In this document: positions 33,089-44,765 of the stretch, piece after piece
How the letters are laid out: every line of letters begins with the position of its first letter
How positions within the stretch are numbered: position 1 is the stretch's first letter
Source of the DNA: Symsagittifera roscoffensis
Taxonomy: Eukaryota; Xenacoelomorpha; Acoela; Convolutidae
Assembly: GCF_963678635.1 (NCBI RefSeq)
Contig: NC_087070.1
Span: 25,600,007 to 25,664,006 of the forward strand
Length of the DNA: 64,000 nt
Direction of reading: 5' to 3'
The notes under the pieces: model-generated
Databases searched by the model: none
The model's input: only the letters and a program-made list of their open reading frames with translations
Told to the model about the DNA's origin: nothing
Position numbers and translations under genes: made by a program

Positions 33089-34586
33089 TTGACCGAGGGA
33101 CACGAGAGAAATAGCTTAGGAAATGACAATCTGACGAAAGTGGGGATAGAAGTCTCACAGAATTACTTCCCGGATTTCCAGACTAACAAGCAGTGTAAGT
33201 CAATAAATTCCATCTCTCAAACAGACAAAGATACGAAAATTCTAAACATATCAAAAACAGTCAAAAATTTATTCCTTCGGATTGGAAAAATTAAAAACCA
33301 GATGAAACTCACCCATTTTCACGAACCCCTAAAACCAATCCAACTAAAAGGAAGACGAGTCCCCCTAAACTTACTGGATTCTGTTAAGAAAGAAGTCATC
33401 AGATTAAAAGACGAGGGACATATAAAAAAAACTAGAAAACTGTGACGAAGATCGTTTTATCAGTCAAATGGTCATTACTTGCAAAAAAGACAAATCCATC
33501 AAGTTAGCTGTGGATTCAAAGTTTTTAAATAAACAAATCTACAAGAACAAAGACCAAATGCCGAACATCCACGAACTGGTAGAAAACGTCGCGGCGCAAA
33601 TTGCTAATGATTCTGTTGGAGAAGTGTGATTTACTAATTTAGACATAAAAAAATGAATACAGTTAACTTGCATTAGATAAATTTATTAGCAATCAACGCA
33701 ATTTTAGTATCTTGGGCGGTGACATTACGGGTACTTACCAATTTTTAACCAGCTTTTACGGACTAGGCGATATGCCTAACGAATTTCAAAGAGTAATGGA
33801 TTCTACGTTAGGTTCTATCCCTTTTACCAACTGTTACTTAGATGACATTTTAATTGCTTCCAAAGGAACATTTTTAGACCACAAGAAAATTGTGTTAAAA
33901 TTTTTTTATCGACACTGGTTGAGTATAACTTCGCGGTCAAATGGTCAAAATGTAAATTCTTTCAAAAAAAATAGAATGGCTGGGATTCAAAATCTCAATA
34001 ACAGGAATTATACTTTTATTCGACAAATCGAAAGCAATAAAGGACTTACCTGTTCCAAAGAACTGGAAATAATTAAAATCATTTTTCGGATCCATAAATC
34101 AGTACATCAAGTTTGTCCCGAATTTAGCCTCTCTAGGAAGCCCAACAAGAAATTAAACAAGAAATTGTAAATCTAACTGAGAATACCCATTTTGATGTAA
34201 AACGCAACACTAGAGTAAAAACGGACGCGTCTCACAATGGTTTGGGAGCTTCCCGCAAACAACTCCATGGGAATGACTGGAAAACAATTTCTTTTGCCTC
34301 TCGTTTCTTAAACCCACACGAGTCAAAATATTCTACGAATGAGCTCGAATTGTTAGGGGTCGTATGGGTCGGCAAACATTACAAAAACTACCTTTACGGA
34401 TCGGAATTCGAAGTAATTAATGACAACAAAGCTTTACTTTCCGCTCTCTCACCAAATCACGGAAATAAAACATATTATAGTAGATTAACAAGATGGGTGG
34501 ACAGATTGTTACCTTTTAATTTTTTAATCAAACATCTAGCAGGAAAAGATATGGGCTTCACTGACCTTGTTTCTAGTTTAATTTAA
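33089..34586 (+). pseudogene. Gypsy B reverse transcriptase and RNase H, copy 1
   Basis: FHEPLKPIQLKGRRVPLNLL and EVIRLKDEGHIKK begin the RT. TNLDIKK (motif A) ends in a TGA near 33,653. ILGGDITGTYQFLTSFYGLG with MPNEFQRVMD is motif B and CYLDDILIAS is motif C, both catalytic Asp kept. Near 34,140 about 72 bp present in copy 2 is deleted. RNase H at 34242-34586 includes FASRFLNPHESKYSTNELEL and VINDNKALLSALSP. The duplicated unit starts at 33672, just after motif A. Confidence 0.85.
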
Positions 34587-34928
34587 AGCTAATAATCTTC
34601 ACTTTCCCACTTTGTTCATCTAATCAAAATAGAACGGAATTTTGTACTTCAAATTTTAATCCAACGGATTATTCAAACACGAACCCAATAACTATTTCTG
34701 TTTCTAATTTCGCATTTTTTTACTTCTTAATTCTTATTTGTAGATTGATTAACTCGCCTGTAGATAAAACAAACTGTAGATGCTGTTAATATGAATCATA
34801 AGAATTTTGTAATTAATCCCTCTACTTCCGGTATTTCAGTAGATTTAGATCTCTCGCTATTACCTGACCACGCTAATCTTGTTAAAAATACCGTGAAAAC
34901 TTGAAGTTGCTGGATCGACCCTTTAGAC
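34587..34928. other. Spacer between RNase H and integrase, copy 1
   Basis: No long frame is open. Broken pieces lead into the integrase N-terminus. The same spacer recurs at 37,907-38,219. Confidence 0.6.
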
Positions 34929-35812
34929 TTGAAGATCTTATTTAACGCCAAATTGGTAGCCTTTTTGACAGAAGACGACCCCATGTTGAACCCAATAGTC
35001 AAGGCACTTCAAAACAAAGTGGAGAAGATTAATGCAAATTCCCCTTACTTTAAACACTTCACCAGAGATTTACACGAATCCGACGGATTGCTATACATGG
35101 ACGGTAAACTAGTTATACCTTTTACCCTGAGAAGCGAGATGATGAAGACTCTCCATGAAACTCATCCAGGTCAATTCGGAATGAAGTATTTGGCCCAATA
35201 CATCTGGTGGCCTCATATTAACAGGCAAATTTACTTTCATGGCATAAACTGCTCAGAATGCACATCGGCGGGTAAGAATTTGAAAACTGTTATCCCAAAT
35301 TCACAAGCTAGTGAACTTCCTCCATCATTGGAACCAAACGAAGAACTTAACTTAGACTTCGCTGGACCTTTGGATTCCTATTGAGGATCAAACAAATATA
35401 TTTACTTTGCATTGATAGATTTTCCAAATTTCCATTGGCAAAAATTACGTCTTCTACTTCTGCAAAAAAAGTTATCGAATTTTTACAGGATTATATATTT
35501 TTACATGGTATACCGTATTCAATAAGGGTAGACCACGCGACTTGCTTTACAAGCCAAGATTTTAAATTATTCTGTGATTCGAACAATATTAAAATAATAT
35601 TTTGTACAGTAGGTGACCATCGTTCCAACGGATTAGTCAAAAAATTGGTACACTCTGTAAAAATTAATCTACTTGTTTTTTCACAAGAACATCAAAATGT
35701 ACAAAAAACGCCGTTTCAAAGATTATCTGGAATTTACGTTCATCTTTTCAATCCAAAATCAAAAGTTTTCCATTTGAAATTCCTTATAACAATACATTTT
35801 GTTAACAATTAG
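34929..35812 (+). pseudogene. Gypsy B integrase, copy 1
   Basis: The HHCC zinc-binding part reads LHETHPGQFG...INCSEC. The catalytic core begins with NLDFAGPLDSY (first Asp), then a TGA at 35382-35384 and a frameshift. The second Asp is in RVDHATCF. In GDHRSNGLVKKLV the place of the catalytic Glu is Lys (codon 35639-35641), so the DDE triad is lost. Confidence 0.85.
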
Positions 35813-36928
35813 CTTCTGGTAAACCTTTCTTTGGAATTTTAGACAAAGGGAAATCTATATTGTCTGAAGAACGGGCAAATGACTGGAACTAAGACGATAG
35901 TCTCGAGGATGGATACATGGACAACGTGGTAGCGAAAAAGAACCAAACGCCGATCGAAAAGGTCTATGACAACGACTACGCCTCATCCTCGAAAATCAAG
36001 TCTGATAGAATACCACTACAAAGCCGCTTCAAAGGTAAAATCTTTCGGAAAACAAACAGTAACATCAATCGAGACTTTTTCTATAAGGAACTAAACAAAA
36101 AAATCATAAATTCGTCTACTTCGACAGTAGAATTATCCGACGGAAAAATAAGACGAAAGTTGGACATTGCGATTCTTAAATCTACCTCAAATAAAATCAG
36201 ATCTTTTAAAGGAAATATTTCATTCCCTTTTTTCCCTAATCCTAATGTTGAAGTAGGTCAGAAGCAGGAGGGTTCGAGACGAAAACCAAAACCGAAAAAA
36301 CTGATGCCTAGGACTCGCAAACAAGTTGAACTGGTCCCATCCGATAACCTGACAAGGACATGTGTGTCGGGGACATCCTCCAAACCAGTCCGGAGACAAA
36401 TTCGCTGCTCAAAGAAGTCGTCAACCCCTCCAGGTTACCTAGTTCTAGATGAATCCATGCTAATTCCTTCGGATATTTCGGATACTAGTGAATGGGAATG
36501 GATAGCGGCCGGTTTCCCTTGTAGAGATGTAGCCAGAGAACGTTTTATTTCCGACTCATGCCCGACTCATATTCCAAATGGAATTGGCCCTAATTTTGGC
36601 GTAAGCAATAATAACATAAAATCTGAGGTTGTAGAAGACATTACGGCCCAATACGGAGAACATTTTGGGGACCAGACTTTTGAGTGCCTAATAAGCATTA
36701 TCCCCGCTAACCGAATCTCTAGTCCACGGGAACTTCAGGACGATCGTAATCCAACGGACTTGGGCACAGTAACAGACTTCCAGGTTTACGAGATAGTAGA
36801 TTCCGCCGACGATTTCACTTCGACTCACGACTCATCCAACAAACCTGGTAAAGTTCCTCCCACCATCAGACGTTCTAGCAGAAATGTTGGACCAACGAAA
36901 TTTTACGATTAAAGGTATTTTATAGACC
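35813..36928 (+). CDS. Gypsy B post-integrase extension, copy 1 (331 codons, open)
   Basis: The frame 35917-36912 is open for 331 codons. It is basic at first (RRKPKPKKLMPRTRKQ), then Ser/Asp-rich, and ends with PTIRRSSRNVGPTKFYD, typical of gypsy pol C-termini. It has no catalytic motif. It is the longest intact frame of the element. Its ATG is probably internal to the former pol. Confidence 0.7.
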
Positions 36929-37906
36929 ATTAGATAAATTTATTAGCAATCAATGCAATTTTAGTATCTTGGGCGGTGACATTACGGGTACTTACCAATT
37001 TTTAACCAGCTTTTACGGACTAGGCGATATGCCTAACGAATTTCAAAGAGTAATGGATTCTATGTTAGGTTCTATCCCTTTTACCAACTGTTACTTAGAT
37101 GACATTTTAATTGCTTCCAAAGGAACATTTTTAGACCACAAGAAAATTGTGTTAAAAATTTTTTATCGACACTGGTCGAGTATAACTTCGCGGTCAAATG
37201 GTCAAAATGTAAATTCTTTCAAAAAGAAATAGAACGGCTGGGATTCAAAATCTCAATAACAGGAATTGTACTTTTATTCGACAAATCGAAAGCAATAAAG
37301 GACTTACCTGTTCCAAAGAAGTGGAAATAATTAAAACCATTTTTCGGATCCATAAATCTGTACATCACGTTTGTCCCGATTTTAGCCTCTCTAGGAAGCC
37401 CACTTCGACCGTTTCTTAATAAGAAATCGATCTTCCAATGGAACGACGACCATACGAAAGCGTTTGAGAAAATTAAACAAGAAATTGTAAATCTAACTGA
37501 GAATACCCATTTTGATGTAAAACGCAACACTAGAGTAAAAACGGAGGCGTCTCACAATGGTTTGGGAGCTTCCCTCGAACAACTCCATGAGAATGAGTGG
37601 AAAACAATTTCTTTTGCCTCTCGTTTTTTAAACCCACACGAGTCAAAATAATCTACGAATGAGCTCGAATTGTTAGGGGTCGTATGGGCCGTCGAACAGT
37701 ACAAAAACTACCTTTACGGATCGGAATTCGAAGTAATTACTGACAACAAAGCTTTAATTTCCGCTCTCTCACCAAATTACGGAAATAAAACATTTTATAG
37801 TAGATTAACAAGATGGGTAAACAGATTGTTACATTTTAATTTTTTAATCAAACATCTAGCAGGAAAAGATATGGGCTTCACTGACCTTGTTTCTAGTTTA
37901 ATTTAA
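36929..37906 (+). pseudogene. Gypsy B RT (partial) and RNase H, copy 2
   Basis: Starts after motif A, so this RT could never have been complete. Motif B and CYLDDILIAS are intact in the 36969-37232 frame, which ends at a TAG. The connection has the segment missing from copy 1. A TAA near 37,650 splits RNase H, whose last part is 37670-37906 (VITDNKALISALSP). Confidence 0.85.
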
Positions 37907-38219
37907 AGCTAATAAACTCCACTTTCCCAATTTGTTCATCTAATCACAATAGAACGGAATTTTGTACTTCAAATTCTAATCCAACGGATTATTCAAACAC
38001 GAACCCAATAATTATTTCTATTTCTAATTTCGCATTTTTTTTACTTCTTAATTCTTAATTGTAGATTGATTAACTCGTGTAGATAAAAAAAATTGTAGAT
38101 ACTGTTAATATGAATCATAAGAATATTGTAATTAATCCCTCTACTTCCGGTATTTCAGTAGATTTAGATCTCTCGCTATTACCTGACCACGCTAATATTG
38201 TCAAAAATACCGTGAAAAC

Positions 38220-39160
38220 TTGAAGTTGCCGGATCGACCCTTGGACTTGAACATCTTGTTTAACGCCAAACTGGTAGCCTTTTTGACAGAAGACGACCCC
38301 ATGTTGAACCCAATAGTCGAGGCACTTCAAAACAAAGTGGAGAAGATTAATGCAAATTCCCCTTACTTTAAACACTTCATCAGAGATTTACACGAATCCG
38401 ACGGGTTGCTATACATGGACGGTAAACTAGTTATACCTTTTACCCTGAGAAACGCGATGATGAAGACTCTCCATGAAACTCATCCAGGTCAATTCAGAAT
38501 GAAGTATTTTGCCCAATACATCTGGTGGCCTCATAATAACAGGCAAATTTACTTTCATGGCATAAACTGCTCAGAATGCACATCGATGGGTAAGAAATTG
38601 AAAACTGTTATCCCAAATTCACAAAATAGTGAACTTCCTCCATTATTGGAACCAAACAAAGAACTTAACTTAGACTTCGCTGGACCCTTGGATTCCTATT
38701 GGGGATCAAACAAATATATTTACTTTGCATTGATAGATTTTCCAAATTTCCATTGGCAAAAATTACGTCTTCTACTTCTGTAAAAACAGTTATCGAATTT
38801 TTACAGGATTATATATTTTTACATGGTATACCGTATTCAATAAGGAAAGACCACGCGACTTGCTTTACAAGCCAAGATTTTAAATTATTCTGTGATTCGA
38901 ACAATATTAAAATAATATTTTGTACAGTAGGTGACCATCGTTCCAACGGATTTGTCAAAAAAATGGTAAACACTGTAAAAATTAATCTACTTACTATTTC
39001 ACAAGAACATCAAAAAGGTACAAAACGCCGTTTCAAAGATTATCTGGAATTTACGTTCATCTTACCAATCCCAAATTCAAATGTTCTCCATTTGAAATTC
39101 ATTATAACAATACAATTTGGAAACAATTTGTTTCTGGTAAACCTTCCTTTGGAATTTTAG
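38220..39160 (+). pseudogene. Gypsy B integrase, copy 2
   Basis: The first frame, 38220-38783, covers the zinc-binding part and NLDFAGPLDSYWGSNKY, where copy 1 has a stop in place of Trp. The core continues one frame over at 38699-39160 with KDHATCF (second Asp). NGFVKKMV again has Lys in place of the catalytic Glu (38957-38959). The shared frameshift shows that the lesions predate the duplication. Confidence 0.85.
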
Positions 39161-40283
39161 ACAAAGGGAAATCTATATTGTCTAAAGAACGGGCAAATGA
39201 TTGGAACTAGGACGATAGACTCGAGGATGGATACAAGGACAACTTGGTACCGAACAAGAACCAAACGCCGATCGAAAAGGGCTATGACACTGACTACGCC
39301 TCATCCTCGAAAATCAAGTCTGATAGAATACCACTACAAAGCCCCTTCAAAGGTAAAATCCTTCGAAAAACAAACAGTAACATCAATCGAGACTGTTTCT
39401 ATAAGGAACTAAACAAAAGAATCATAAAATCGAATACTTCGACAATAGAATTATCCGACGGAAAAATAAGACGAAAGTCGGACATTGCGATTCCTAAATC
39501 TACCTCAAATAAAATCAGACCTTTTAAAGGAAATATTTCATTCCCTTTTTTCCCTAATCCTAATGTTGAAGTAGGTCAGAAGCAGGAAGGTTCGAGACGA
39601 AAACCAAAACCGAAAAAACCGATGCCTAGCACTCGCAAACAAGTTGAACTGGTCCCATCCGATAACCTGACAAGGACATGTGTGTCGGGGACATCCTCCA
39701 AACCAGTCTGGAGACAAACTCGCTGCTCAAAGAAGTCGTCAACCCCTCCAGTTTACCTAGCTTCAGATGAATCCATGCTAATTCCTTCGGATATTTCGAA
39801 TACTAGTGAATGGGAATGGATAGCGGGCGGTTTCCCTTGTAGAGATGTAGCCAGAGAGCGTTTTATTTCCGACTCATGCCCGACTCATATTCCAAATGGA
39901 ATTGGCCCTAACCAATAATGACATAAAATCTGAGGTTTTAGAAGACAATACGGCCCAATACGGAGAACATTTTGGGGACCAGACTTTTGAGTGCCTAATA
40001 AACATTATCCCCGCTAACCGAATCTCTAGTGCACTGGAACAGAATACTACAACTCAGGGTAGGAAGAAACCATCATCAAGCCTGGGAACTTCAGGACGAT
40101 CGTAATCCAACGGACTTGGGTACAGTAACAGACTTTCCGGTTTACGAGATAGTAGATTCCGCCGACAATTTCACCTCGACTCACGACTCTTCCAACAAAC
40201 CTGGTAAAGTTCCTCCCACTATCAGACGTTGTAGCAGAAATGTTGGACTACAGAAATTTTACGATTAAAGGTATTTTATAGAT
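39161..40283 (+). pseudogene. Gypsy B post-integrase extension, copy 2
   Basis: Frames 39244-39918, 39896-40105 and 40029-40268 correspond to the single 331-codon frame of copy 1. A small deletion near 39,910 and an insertion near 40,040 broke it. It ends with PTIRRCSRNVGLQKFYD and a TAA. Confidence 0.8.
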
Positions 40284-40565
40284 GCCGTAGATAGATCTCA
40301 AGAAACATCTGGTTCGGCAGCTAACCCCATCGTGATAGAAATAGACGATAACACCACTCATGATGCAGACAGTGCCGTGGCTCCGGCGGAGTTGATCATA
40401 ATTGACTCAGATTCACCATCTCCGGAACAAACCTCTGTTTCTTCAACCGATGAATCGTTAAGGATGTCAGTAGATAATTTTGGAGAAGATTCAGAACTAG
40501 ATAGTGAACTTTTTAATGCGGAACTTGAAAACTTTTTAAATGAGTATAGAAGTTGCGAACAATAA
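40284..40565 (+). CDS. Acidic C-terminal tail of gypsy B pol with two SIM-like motifs
   Basis: Beyond the TAA at the end of the extension the same frame continues open for about 98 codons, so the tail was probably part of pol. It contains NPIVIEIDD (40323-40350) and ELIIIDSDSPSPE (40389-40427): a hydrophobic quartet next to acidic and Ser residues, the pattern of SUMO-interacting motifs. The rest is acidic and Ser-rich and ends at a TAA. SUMO binding is inference. Confidence 0.5.
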   Translation, partial: AVDRSQETSGSAANPIVIEIDDNTTHDADSAVAPAELIIIDSDSPSPEQTSVSSTDESLRMSVDNFGEDSELDSELFNAELENFLNEYRSCEQ

Positions 40566-41033
40566 TCGTAATACCTATTCCTTTCTCGAGTACTTTCCAC
40601 TTCACACACCGGTGCTAAACTGTATTTCCCACAAATTTGAGTTGGAAGGTTTAGTGGGCATAACTGTTTGTAACTCATCAACCCTTCGGAGTACTCATTT
40701 GTAATTTTATTCATCGCATCCTGCCTTATAAAATCCATCTCAGCCAATTTATTTGCTTCCGCGACCTGACACCTCTTCGCCTATTAAACTGCGGTGATAA
40801 TTTTGTTTTTGGATTTTCTACCCCTACTTATCTTTTAGATCCTATCCGTCTCAACCTCAATCATTAGTGCATTACTTAGTGCTAGTGTTGGTGCTTTAGC
40901 TAATTTTAGTTACTTACTCAGTAGTGCAATAAAATCTTTTCTCTGTCCGAAAAAGGGGGAGAAAGGACTCAGTCTCAGTTATTTCGTATTTTACTTATCG
41001 GGCACTAATTAAAAATTTTCCTGCTTAGAGGAA
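40566..41033. other. 3' untranslated region of gypsy B
   Basis: No coding frame is supported; the minus-strand frame 40358-40747 is an antisense shadow. A purine tract, AAAAAGGGGGAGAAAGGA near 40,949, resembles a polypurine tract, but lies about 70 bp before the LTR. The canonical position just before 41034 has only AGAGGAA. Confidence 0.5.
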
Positions 41034-41250
41034 TGTTGTGATTTGATCTTATTTTGCATTTATTGCAAACCTTATTTGGCTTAATTAGATTTAGATAACA
41101 GGTATGACCTTCACTGGCTATTCCCTCCGGCGGAGAGAATGATATCTCTTTGTTTAATGTTTTAACTTACCGACTAATTCACTTTAATTCTTTATTCTTT
41201 TTTTAAAAGTTTTAACTTAGAGTTAGCTACAACAAAGTAACATTTTAACA
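41034..41250 (+). repeat. 3' LTR of gypsy B
   Basis: 217 bp, TGTTGTGATTTG...TTTTAACA, homologous to the 5' LTR and followed at once by the target duplication GGGAG. Confidence 0.93.
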
Positions 41251-43605
41251 GGGAGGCAATGGACTCGAATGACAGCTACGAGCTGCATGTCCTTAATCTT
41301 CTCTCCGAAAATGATTTTGAGGAATGTTTATACCAAAACAAAAAAAAACAGTTAGATATTTTCTTGACCAATAAATCAAATGTCTTACTGAATTACACCA
41401 CGCAAAACGAATTCAAAAAGTCATACAGATCCGATCCCTTGGCATACACTATAACGATTCACACTGAAACGGAAGTAAAAGGAACCAATACAATAAAAAA
41501 TGAACAGTTTGTGTTTCATAAAGCCGATTGGAATGCAATAGATAAAAGTATATTAGATAAACAATTTGTTCCGTACTGTTATAGTAATGTCGACGAACTT
41601 GTTAAACTATGGTATAAATGGCTTTGCAAGATCATTGAAGAAAATGTCCCCAGAGTAACAAGCCACAGAAAGAACATCCCACCTTGGGTGTCTAGTAGTA
41701 CAGCACACCAAAAAAAGTTATTTCCACACTAAAACGTAAAATCGAACAGAAAAACAGAAAAATTCTAAGCGGCCCCATAAAACTAAAAAAGAAAGAAGCT
41801 CTGGTACGCAAAAGCTTAACACAAGACCAAGCAGACTATGAAGAAAAGCTTTTCAAAGGAAAAAAACTTCTTAACTGCAAAAATATCTTCGATCAATCCA
41901 CAAAGGCAGTCGTTTTCCTGACCTTTTGTCTTTCGGAATCAATCAAGCTTACAATGATAATGAAACGAGTAAACTTCTCAAAAAATTCTTCTGCAGTGTC
42001 TTTACTAGAGATTATCAACTAAATGCATATCAAAATTACGAAAACAATGTCCATAATAAATTAATTATAACAGAAAAACAAATTGTCCCAAATTTCTTAA
42101 ACCTTGATACCAGTAAAGTCTGTGGGGCTGACAACATCGGAAATTTTATCCTAAAATATTTACCATCTCTATCAAAATCACTCTATCTTGTTTTCATTTT
42201 TGTAATAGCAAAAGGATTTTTCCCCAATTTTCAAGGGCGCGAACAAAGAGAATTACTGGCCAATAAGCCTTCTTTACAATGTATCAAAGAAACTACAGAA
42301 TTTGTCTTTGATGAAATTTATAGTTTAACCAATAAACACTTGCATGAAACCCAACACGGTTTTTGTAAAATCCGATCGGTGATGACTCAGCTTCTCCAAT
42401 TTCTTGACCATCTGTACCAAAAATATGACATTTCAACTAAAACAGAACTTCATTTTCTCCACCTAGATTTTCGTAAAGCAGTTGACAGCGTTTCTCTCCA
42501 AAAATTAATTGATAAAATACAACAATTTGGAATTGGCAGAAATTTCGTGAAACTCCCTGCAAGTTACTGAACAAACAGGACACAATATGTGAAAATAAGT
42601 GATAAGCGCTCCCCAGCAGCATCACTAACTAGTGGTTTGCCACAAGGGTCTATTATTGGAGCCCTATCATTTATCCTATTTATAAATGATTTACCAACTA
42701 TAATTAAAAATAGCCAATCTTTTGGGTAATGCAGATGAATTCAATTTTGCAAATACTGACCCTTGTACTCTAGAAGAAGACATAAATAGAATAGAAAAAT
42801 GGTGCTCAGACAACGAAATGAAACTCAATGGTGATAAATGTTATATACTACCGATCAAAACGAAATGCGAAATTGATAATTTGACGCTAAATACCAATCG
42901 TCTAAGTTGTAAAAAATAACAAAAAGATCTAGATATTAAAATGGCGAAGAACTTAATTGGAAAGCAAATTGAGATAAAAGATGTTCCAAAGCCTGGAGAG
43001 TTTTCTATTTTCTAAAACGCAACGTATTGAAACTTGCAAACAAATATATGAAACTGAACGCATACAAAGGGTATGTAGTCCCTGTTATAGCACACATATC
43101 TCAGGCATGGTCAGCAAACAAAGGTGAAATGAGGGATATCGAAAAAATCCAGAAACGGGCCCCCGCATGGATACTTGGCATATGGGAAAATTACAACAAT
43201 AGATTAAAACAACTAGAACTCCTGCCTCTATTTATGTACTTCGAACTACACGATGCCCTATTCTTACTGTCCATCATGCAAGGAAACTAGAACATCAGAA
43301 AACCCGTATAAATAAAGAACAACCCTGGAAATGACATCAAAACAAAACAAACCAGCGGTAATCAAAAAAATATTGAAAAAACAAGAACAAAAACGCCGAT
43401 AAAAACTTCACGAAGAGATCTAGCAGACTGCTAAACATCATTACAAAGAACACAAACTACAAGATTAGCGAGCTGACGAAGCCGGTTTTAACAAAGATCT
43501 ACGGGAAATTTTTTGAACAATATAGTGAAACAAACTCTTGCACATGGACAATCATCATCTGCAATTGTGGTAATTGCAATCCGATGCAGAAAATATAAGT
43601 GACCA
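41251..43605 (+). pseudogene. LINE ORF2, 3' part (end of endonuclease, RT, C-terminus)
   Basis: The endonuclease frame resumes with AMDSNDSYELHVLNLLSEND and LDIFLTNKS (41259-41732). RT at 41926-42570 reads SKVCGADNIGNFILKYLP, a gap where part of the fingers is deleted, then TQHGFCKIRSV and HLDFRKAVDSVS (motif A Asp kept). SGLPQGSIIGALSFILFIND is motif B. Motif C reads NADEF instead of the usual xADDx, so the second Asp is Glu. Downstream, IEKIQKRAPAWILGIW and LELLPLFMYFELHD are typical of CR1/L2/Jockey-type LINEs. The end is CTW...CNCGNC near 43,590. Several stops and frameshifts. Confidence 0.85.
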
Positions 43606-44614
43606 AAACTGTGGGGTGCAAACCATTGAGCCAAGAGCTATAAAGACTGACCTACTACTACTAATGACGACACGGAGCGCTTATTCAGGTTTTTTTTTTA
43701 AATTTCTGAAGACATCGTTGCAAAGTTGTTTGAATCCCGACGTGCTTGCTGGCAACGTTTTTTTTAAAAAAAGACTGAAGGGTTGGTCTTCAACAAAAAC
43801 AGTTGCTGTAGTTGAAAATTGATAGCTGATTGATTTAACGATTAATTGGATGAATTGACACTCGACCAGAATTTATCAAAATGCAAGTTCGCATTTGAAT
43901 TTTTATTGTGACATCGGAGCAGCAAGATTAACGGTTTCAACGAATTATGGTCTTAATCGCTCATTTTGAAGAACGCGGAAGAGTTAGATTGGACTGACAT
44001 GTTAATTTTTAAAAATTCGTTCAAAAAGAAAGACACGTGACAACGTGGAAATTTCGCGCCAACTGAAAACTGCGAAAACAAACAGAACAGGAGAATTTGT
44101 TGGGAACAAAGGTGAACAACAGTTGTAAGAGACAGATCGAGATTGGAATAAAAAACGACGATCAGACCATTCCGAGTTGTAACGATTAAGGTGCTACAAT
44201 CGTTACAACACGAATACCGAGAACCAGGAAGGGTATTGAGACGGAGTGTCGATCCTTCCGGTAAAAAATAAGACTGTTATTCGACTGTTTTCCAGAATCT
44301 GGATGGGTCTCGGAAGAAAACTGTAATTCTCTGTTTTATGAACTTTTAGCTTCTGGTCAAGTCCTGTATTGAATTAATATAATCTAAATTCGTTTTCAGA
44401 TTATGAGAAGCTAGGAGTTAAGGGAAAGCGACGGAGATGATGATTTTTATCTACTGAACAAAAACAATAGTAATATAATAAATAAGTAGTAGCCCTGTTT
44501 TTAGGAGTGACCTCGTGGTCTGGGGATACTGAGACCCAGCCATGAGCTCACTATTTTTGCCTGTAATTAAGTTACTTAGAACGTTTTGATCGAAGCCGGA
44601 AACAGTACCGTTTT
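43606..44614. other. Non-coding stretch after the LINE
   Basis: No supported gene. The words GGAAGGGT and TTCCGG recur (near 44,230 and 44,255), related to the minisatellite at 46.4 kb. Confidence 0.4.
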
Positions 44615-44765
44615 TTGTCGACCCGATGTTAGAAAGACCACCAAAAGAACTGGCTTTGGCAGAGACGATGAAAAGCATGTAGAGCTGGGTTTAGACGCTG
44701 GCCAGTCGTTTTAGAACCTAGCTTTAGTTTCTGTCGATATGTGCTTCCGGGCGAATGTTACAGAG
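44615..44765 (+). repeat. Dispersed repeat, copy shared with 24.9-25.1 kb
   Basis: CGACCCGATGTTAG...GAACTGGCTTTGG through CGAATGTTACAGAGA matches 24905-25065. Together with the inverted scrap at 20,605 this makes three copies in the window, probably an LTR or UTR of one retroelement family. Confidence 0.6.

Larger units (their letters stand above)
33672..40283 (+). repeat. Internal tandem duplication of gypsy B pol (about 3.3 kb x 2)
   Basis: Unit 33672-36928 is followed directly by unit 36929-40283. Similarity is high throughout. Unit 1 lacks about 72 bp near 34,140 and unit 2 has an extra segment near 40,040. The boundary falls mid-RT (after motif A) on the left and after GGTATTTTATAGA on the right. 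Units share the same integrase frameshift and Glu-to-Lys change. Confidence 0.95.
31693..41250 (+). mobile_element. Ty3/gypsy LTR retrotransposon B, nested in the LINE
   Basis: Both termini are supported: the left LTR begins TGTTGTGATTTG at 31693 and the right LTR ends TTTTAACA at 41250. GGGAG is duplicated at 31688-31692 and 41251-41255. Gag, protease, RT, RNase H, integrase and a C-terminal extension follow in gypsy order on the plus strand. A 3.3-kb pol segment is present twice in tandem, and all proteins are broken. Confidence 0.93.

Noticed and set aside
40358-40747. 129-codon minus-strand frame
   Set aside because: It is antisense to the acidic tail of gypsy B pol and has no motif.
40945-40970. 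Purine tract as the polypurine tract of gypsy B
   Set aside because: It lies about 70 bp from the 3' LTR whose start is fixed by the 5' LTR and target duplication; role unproven.
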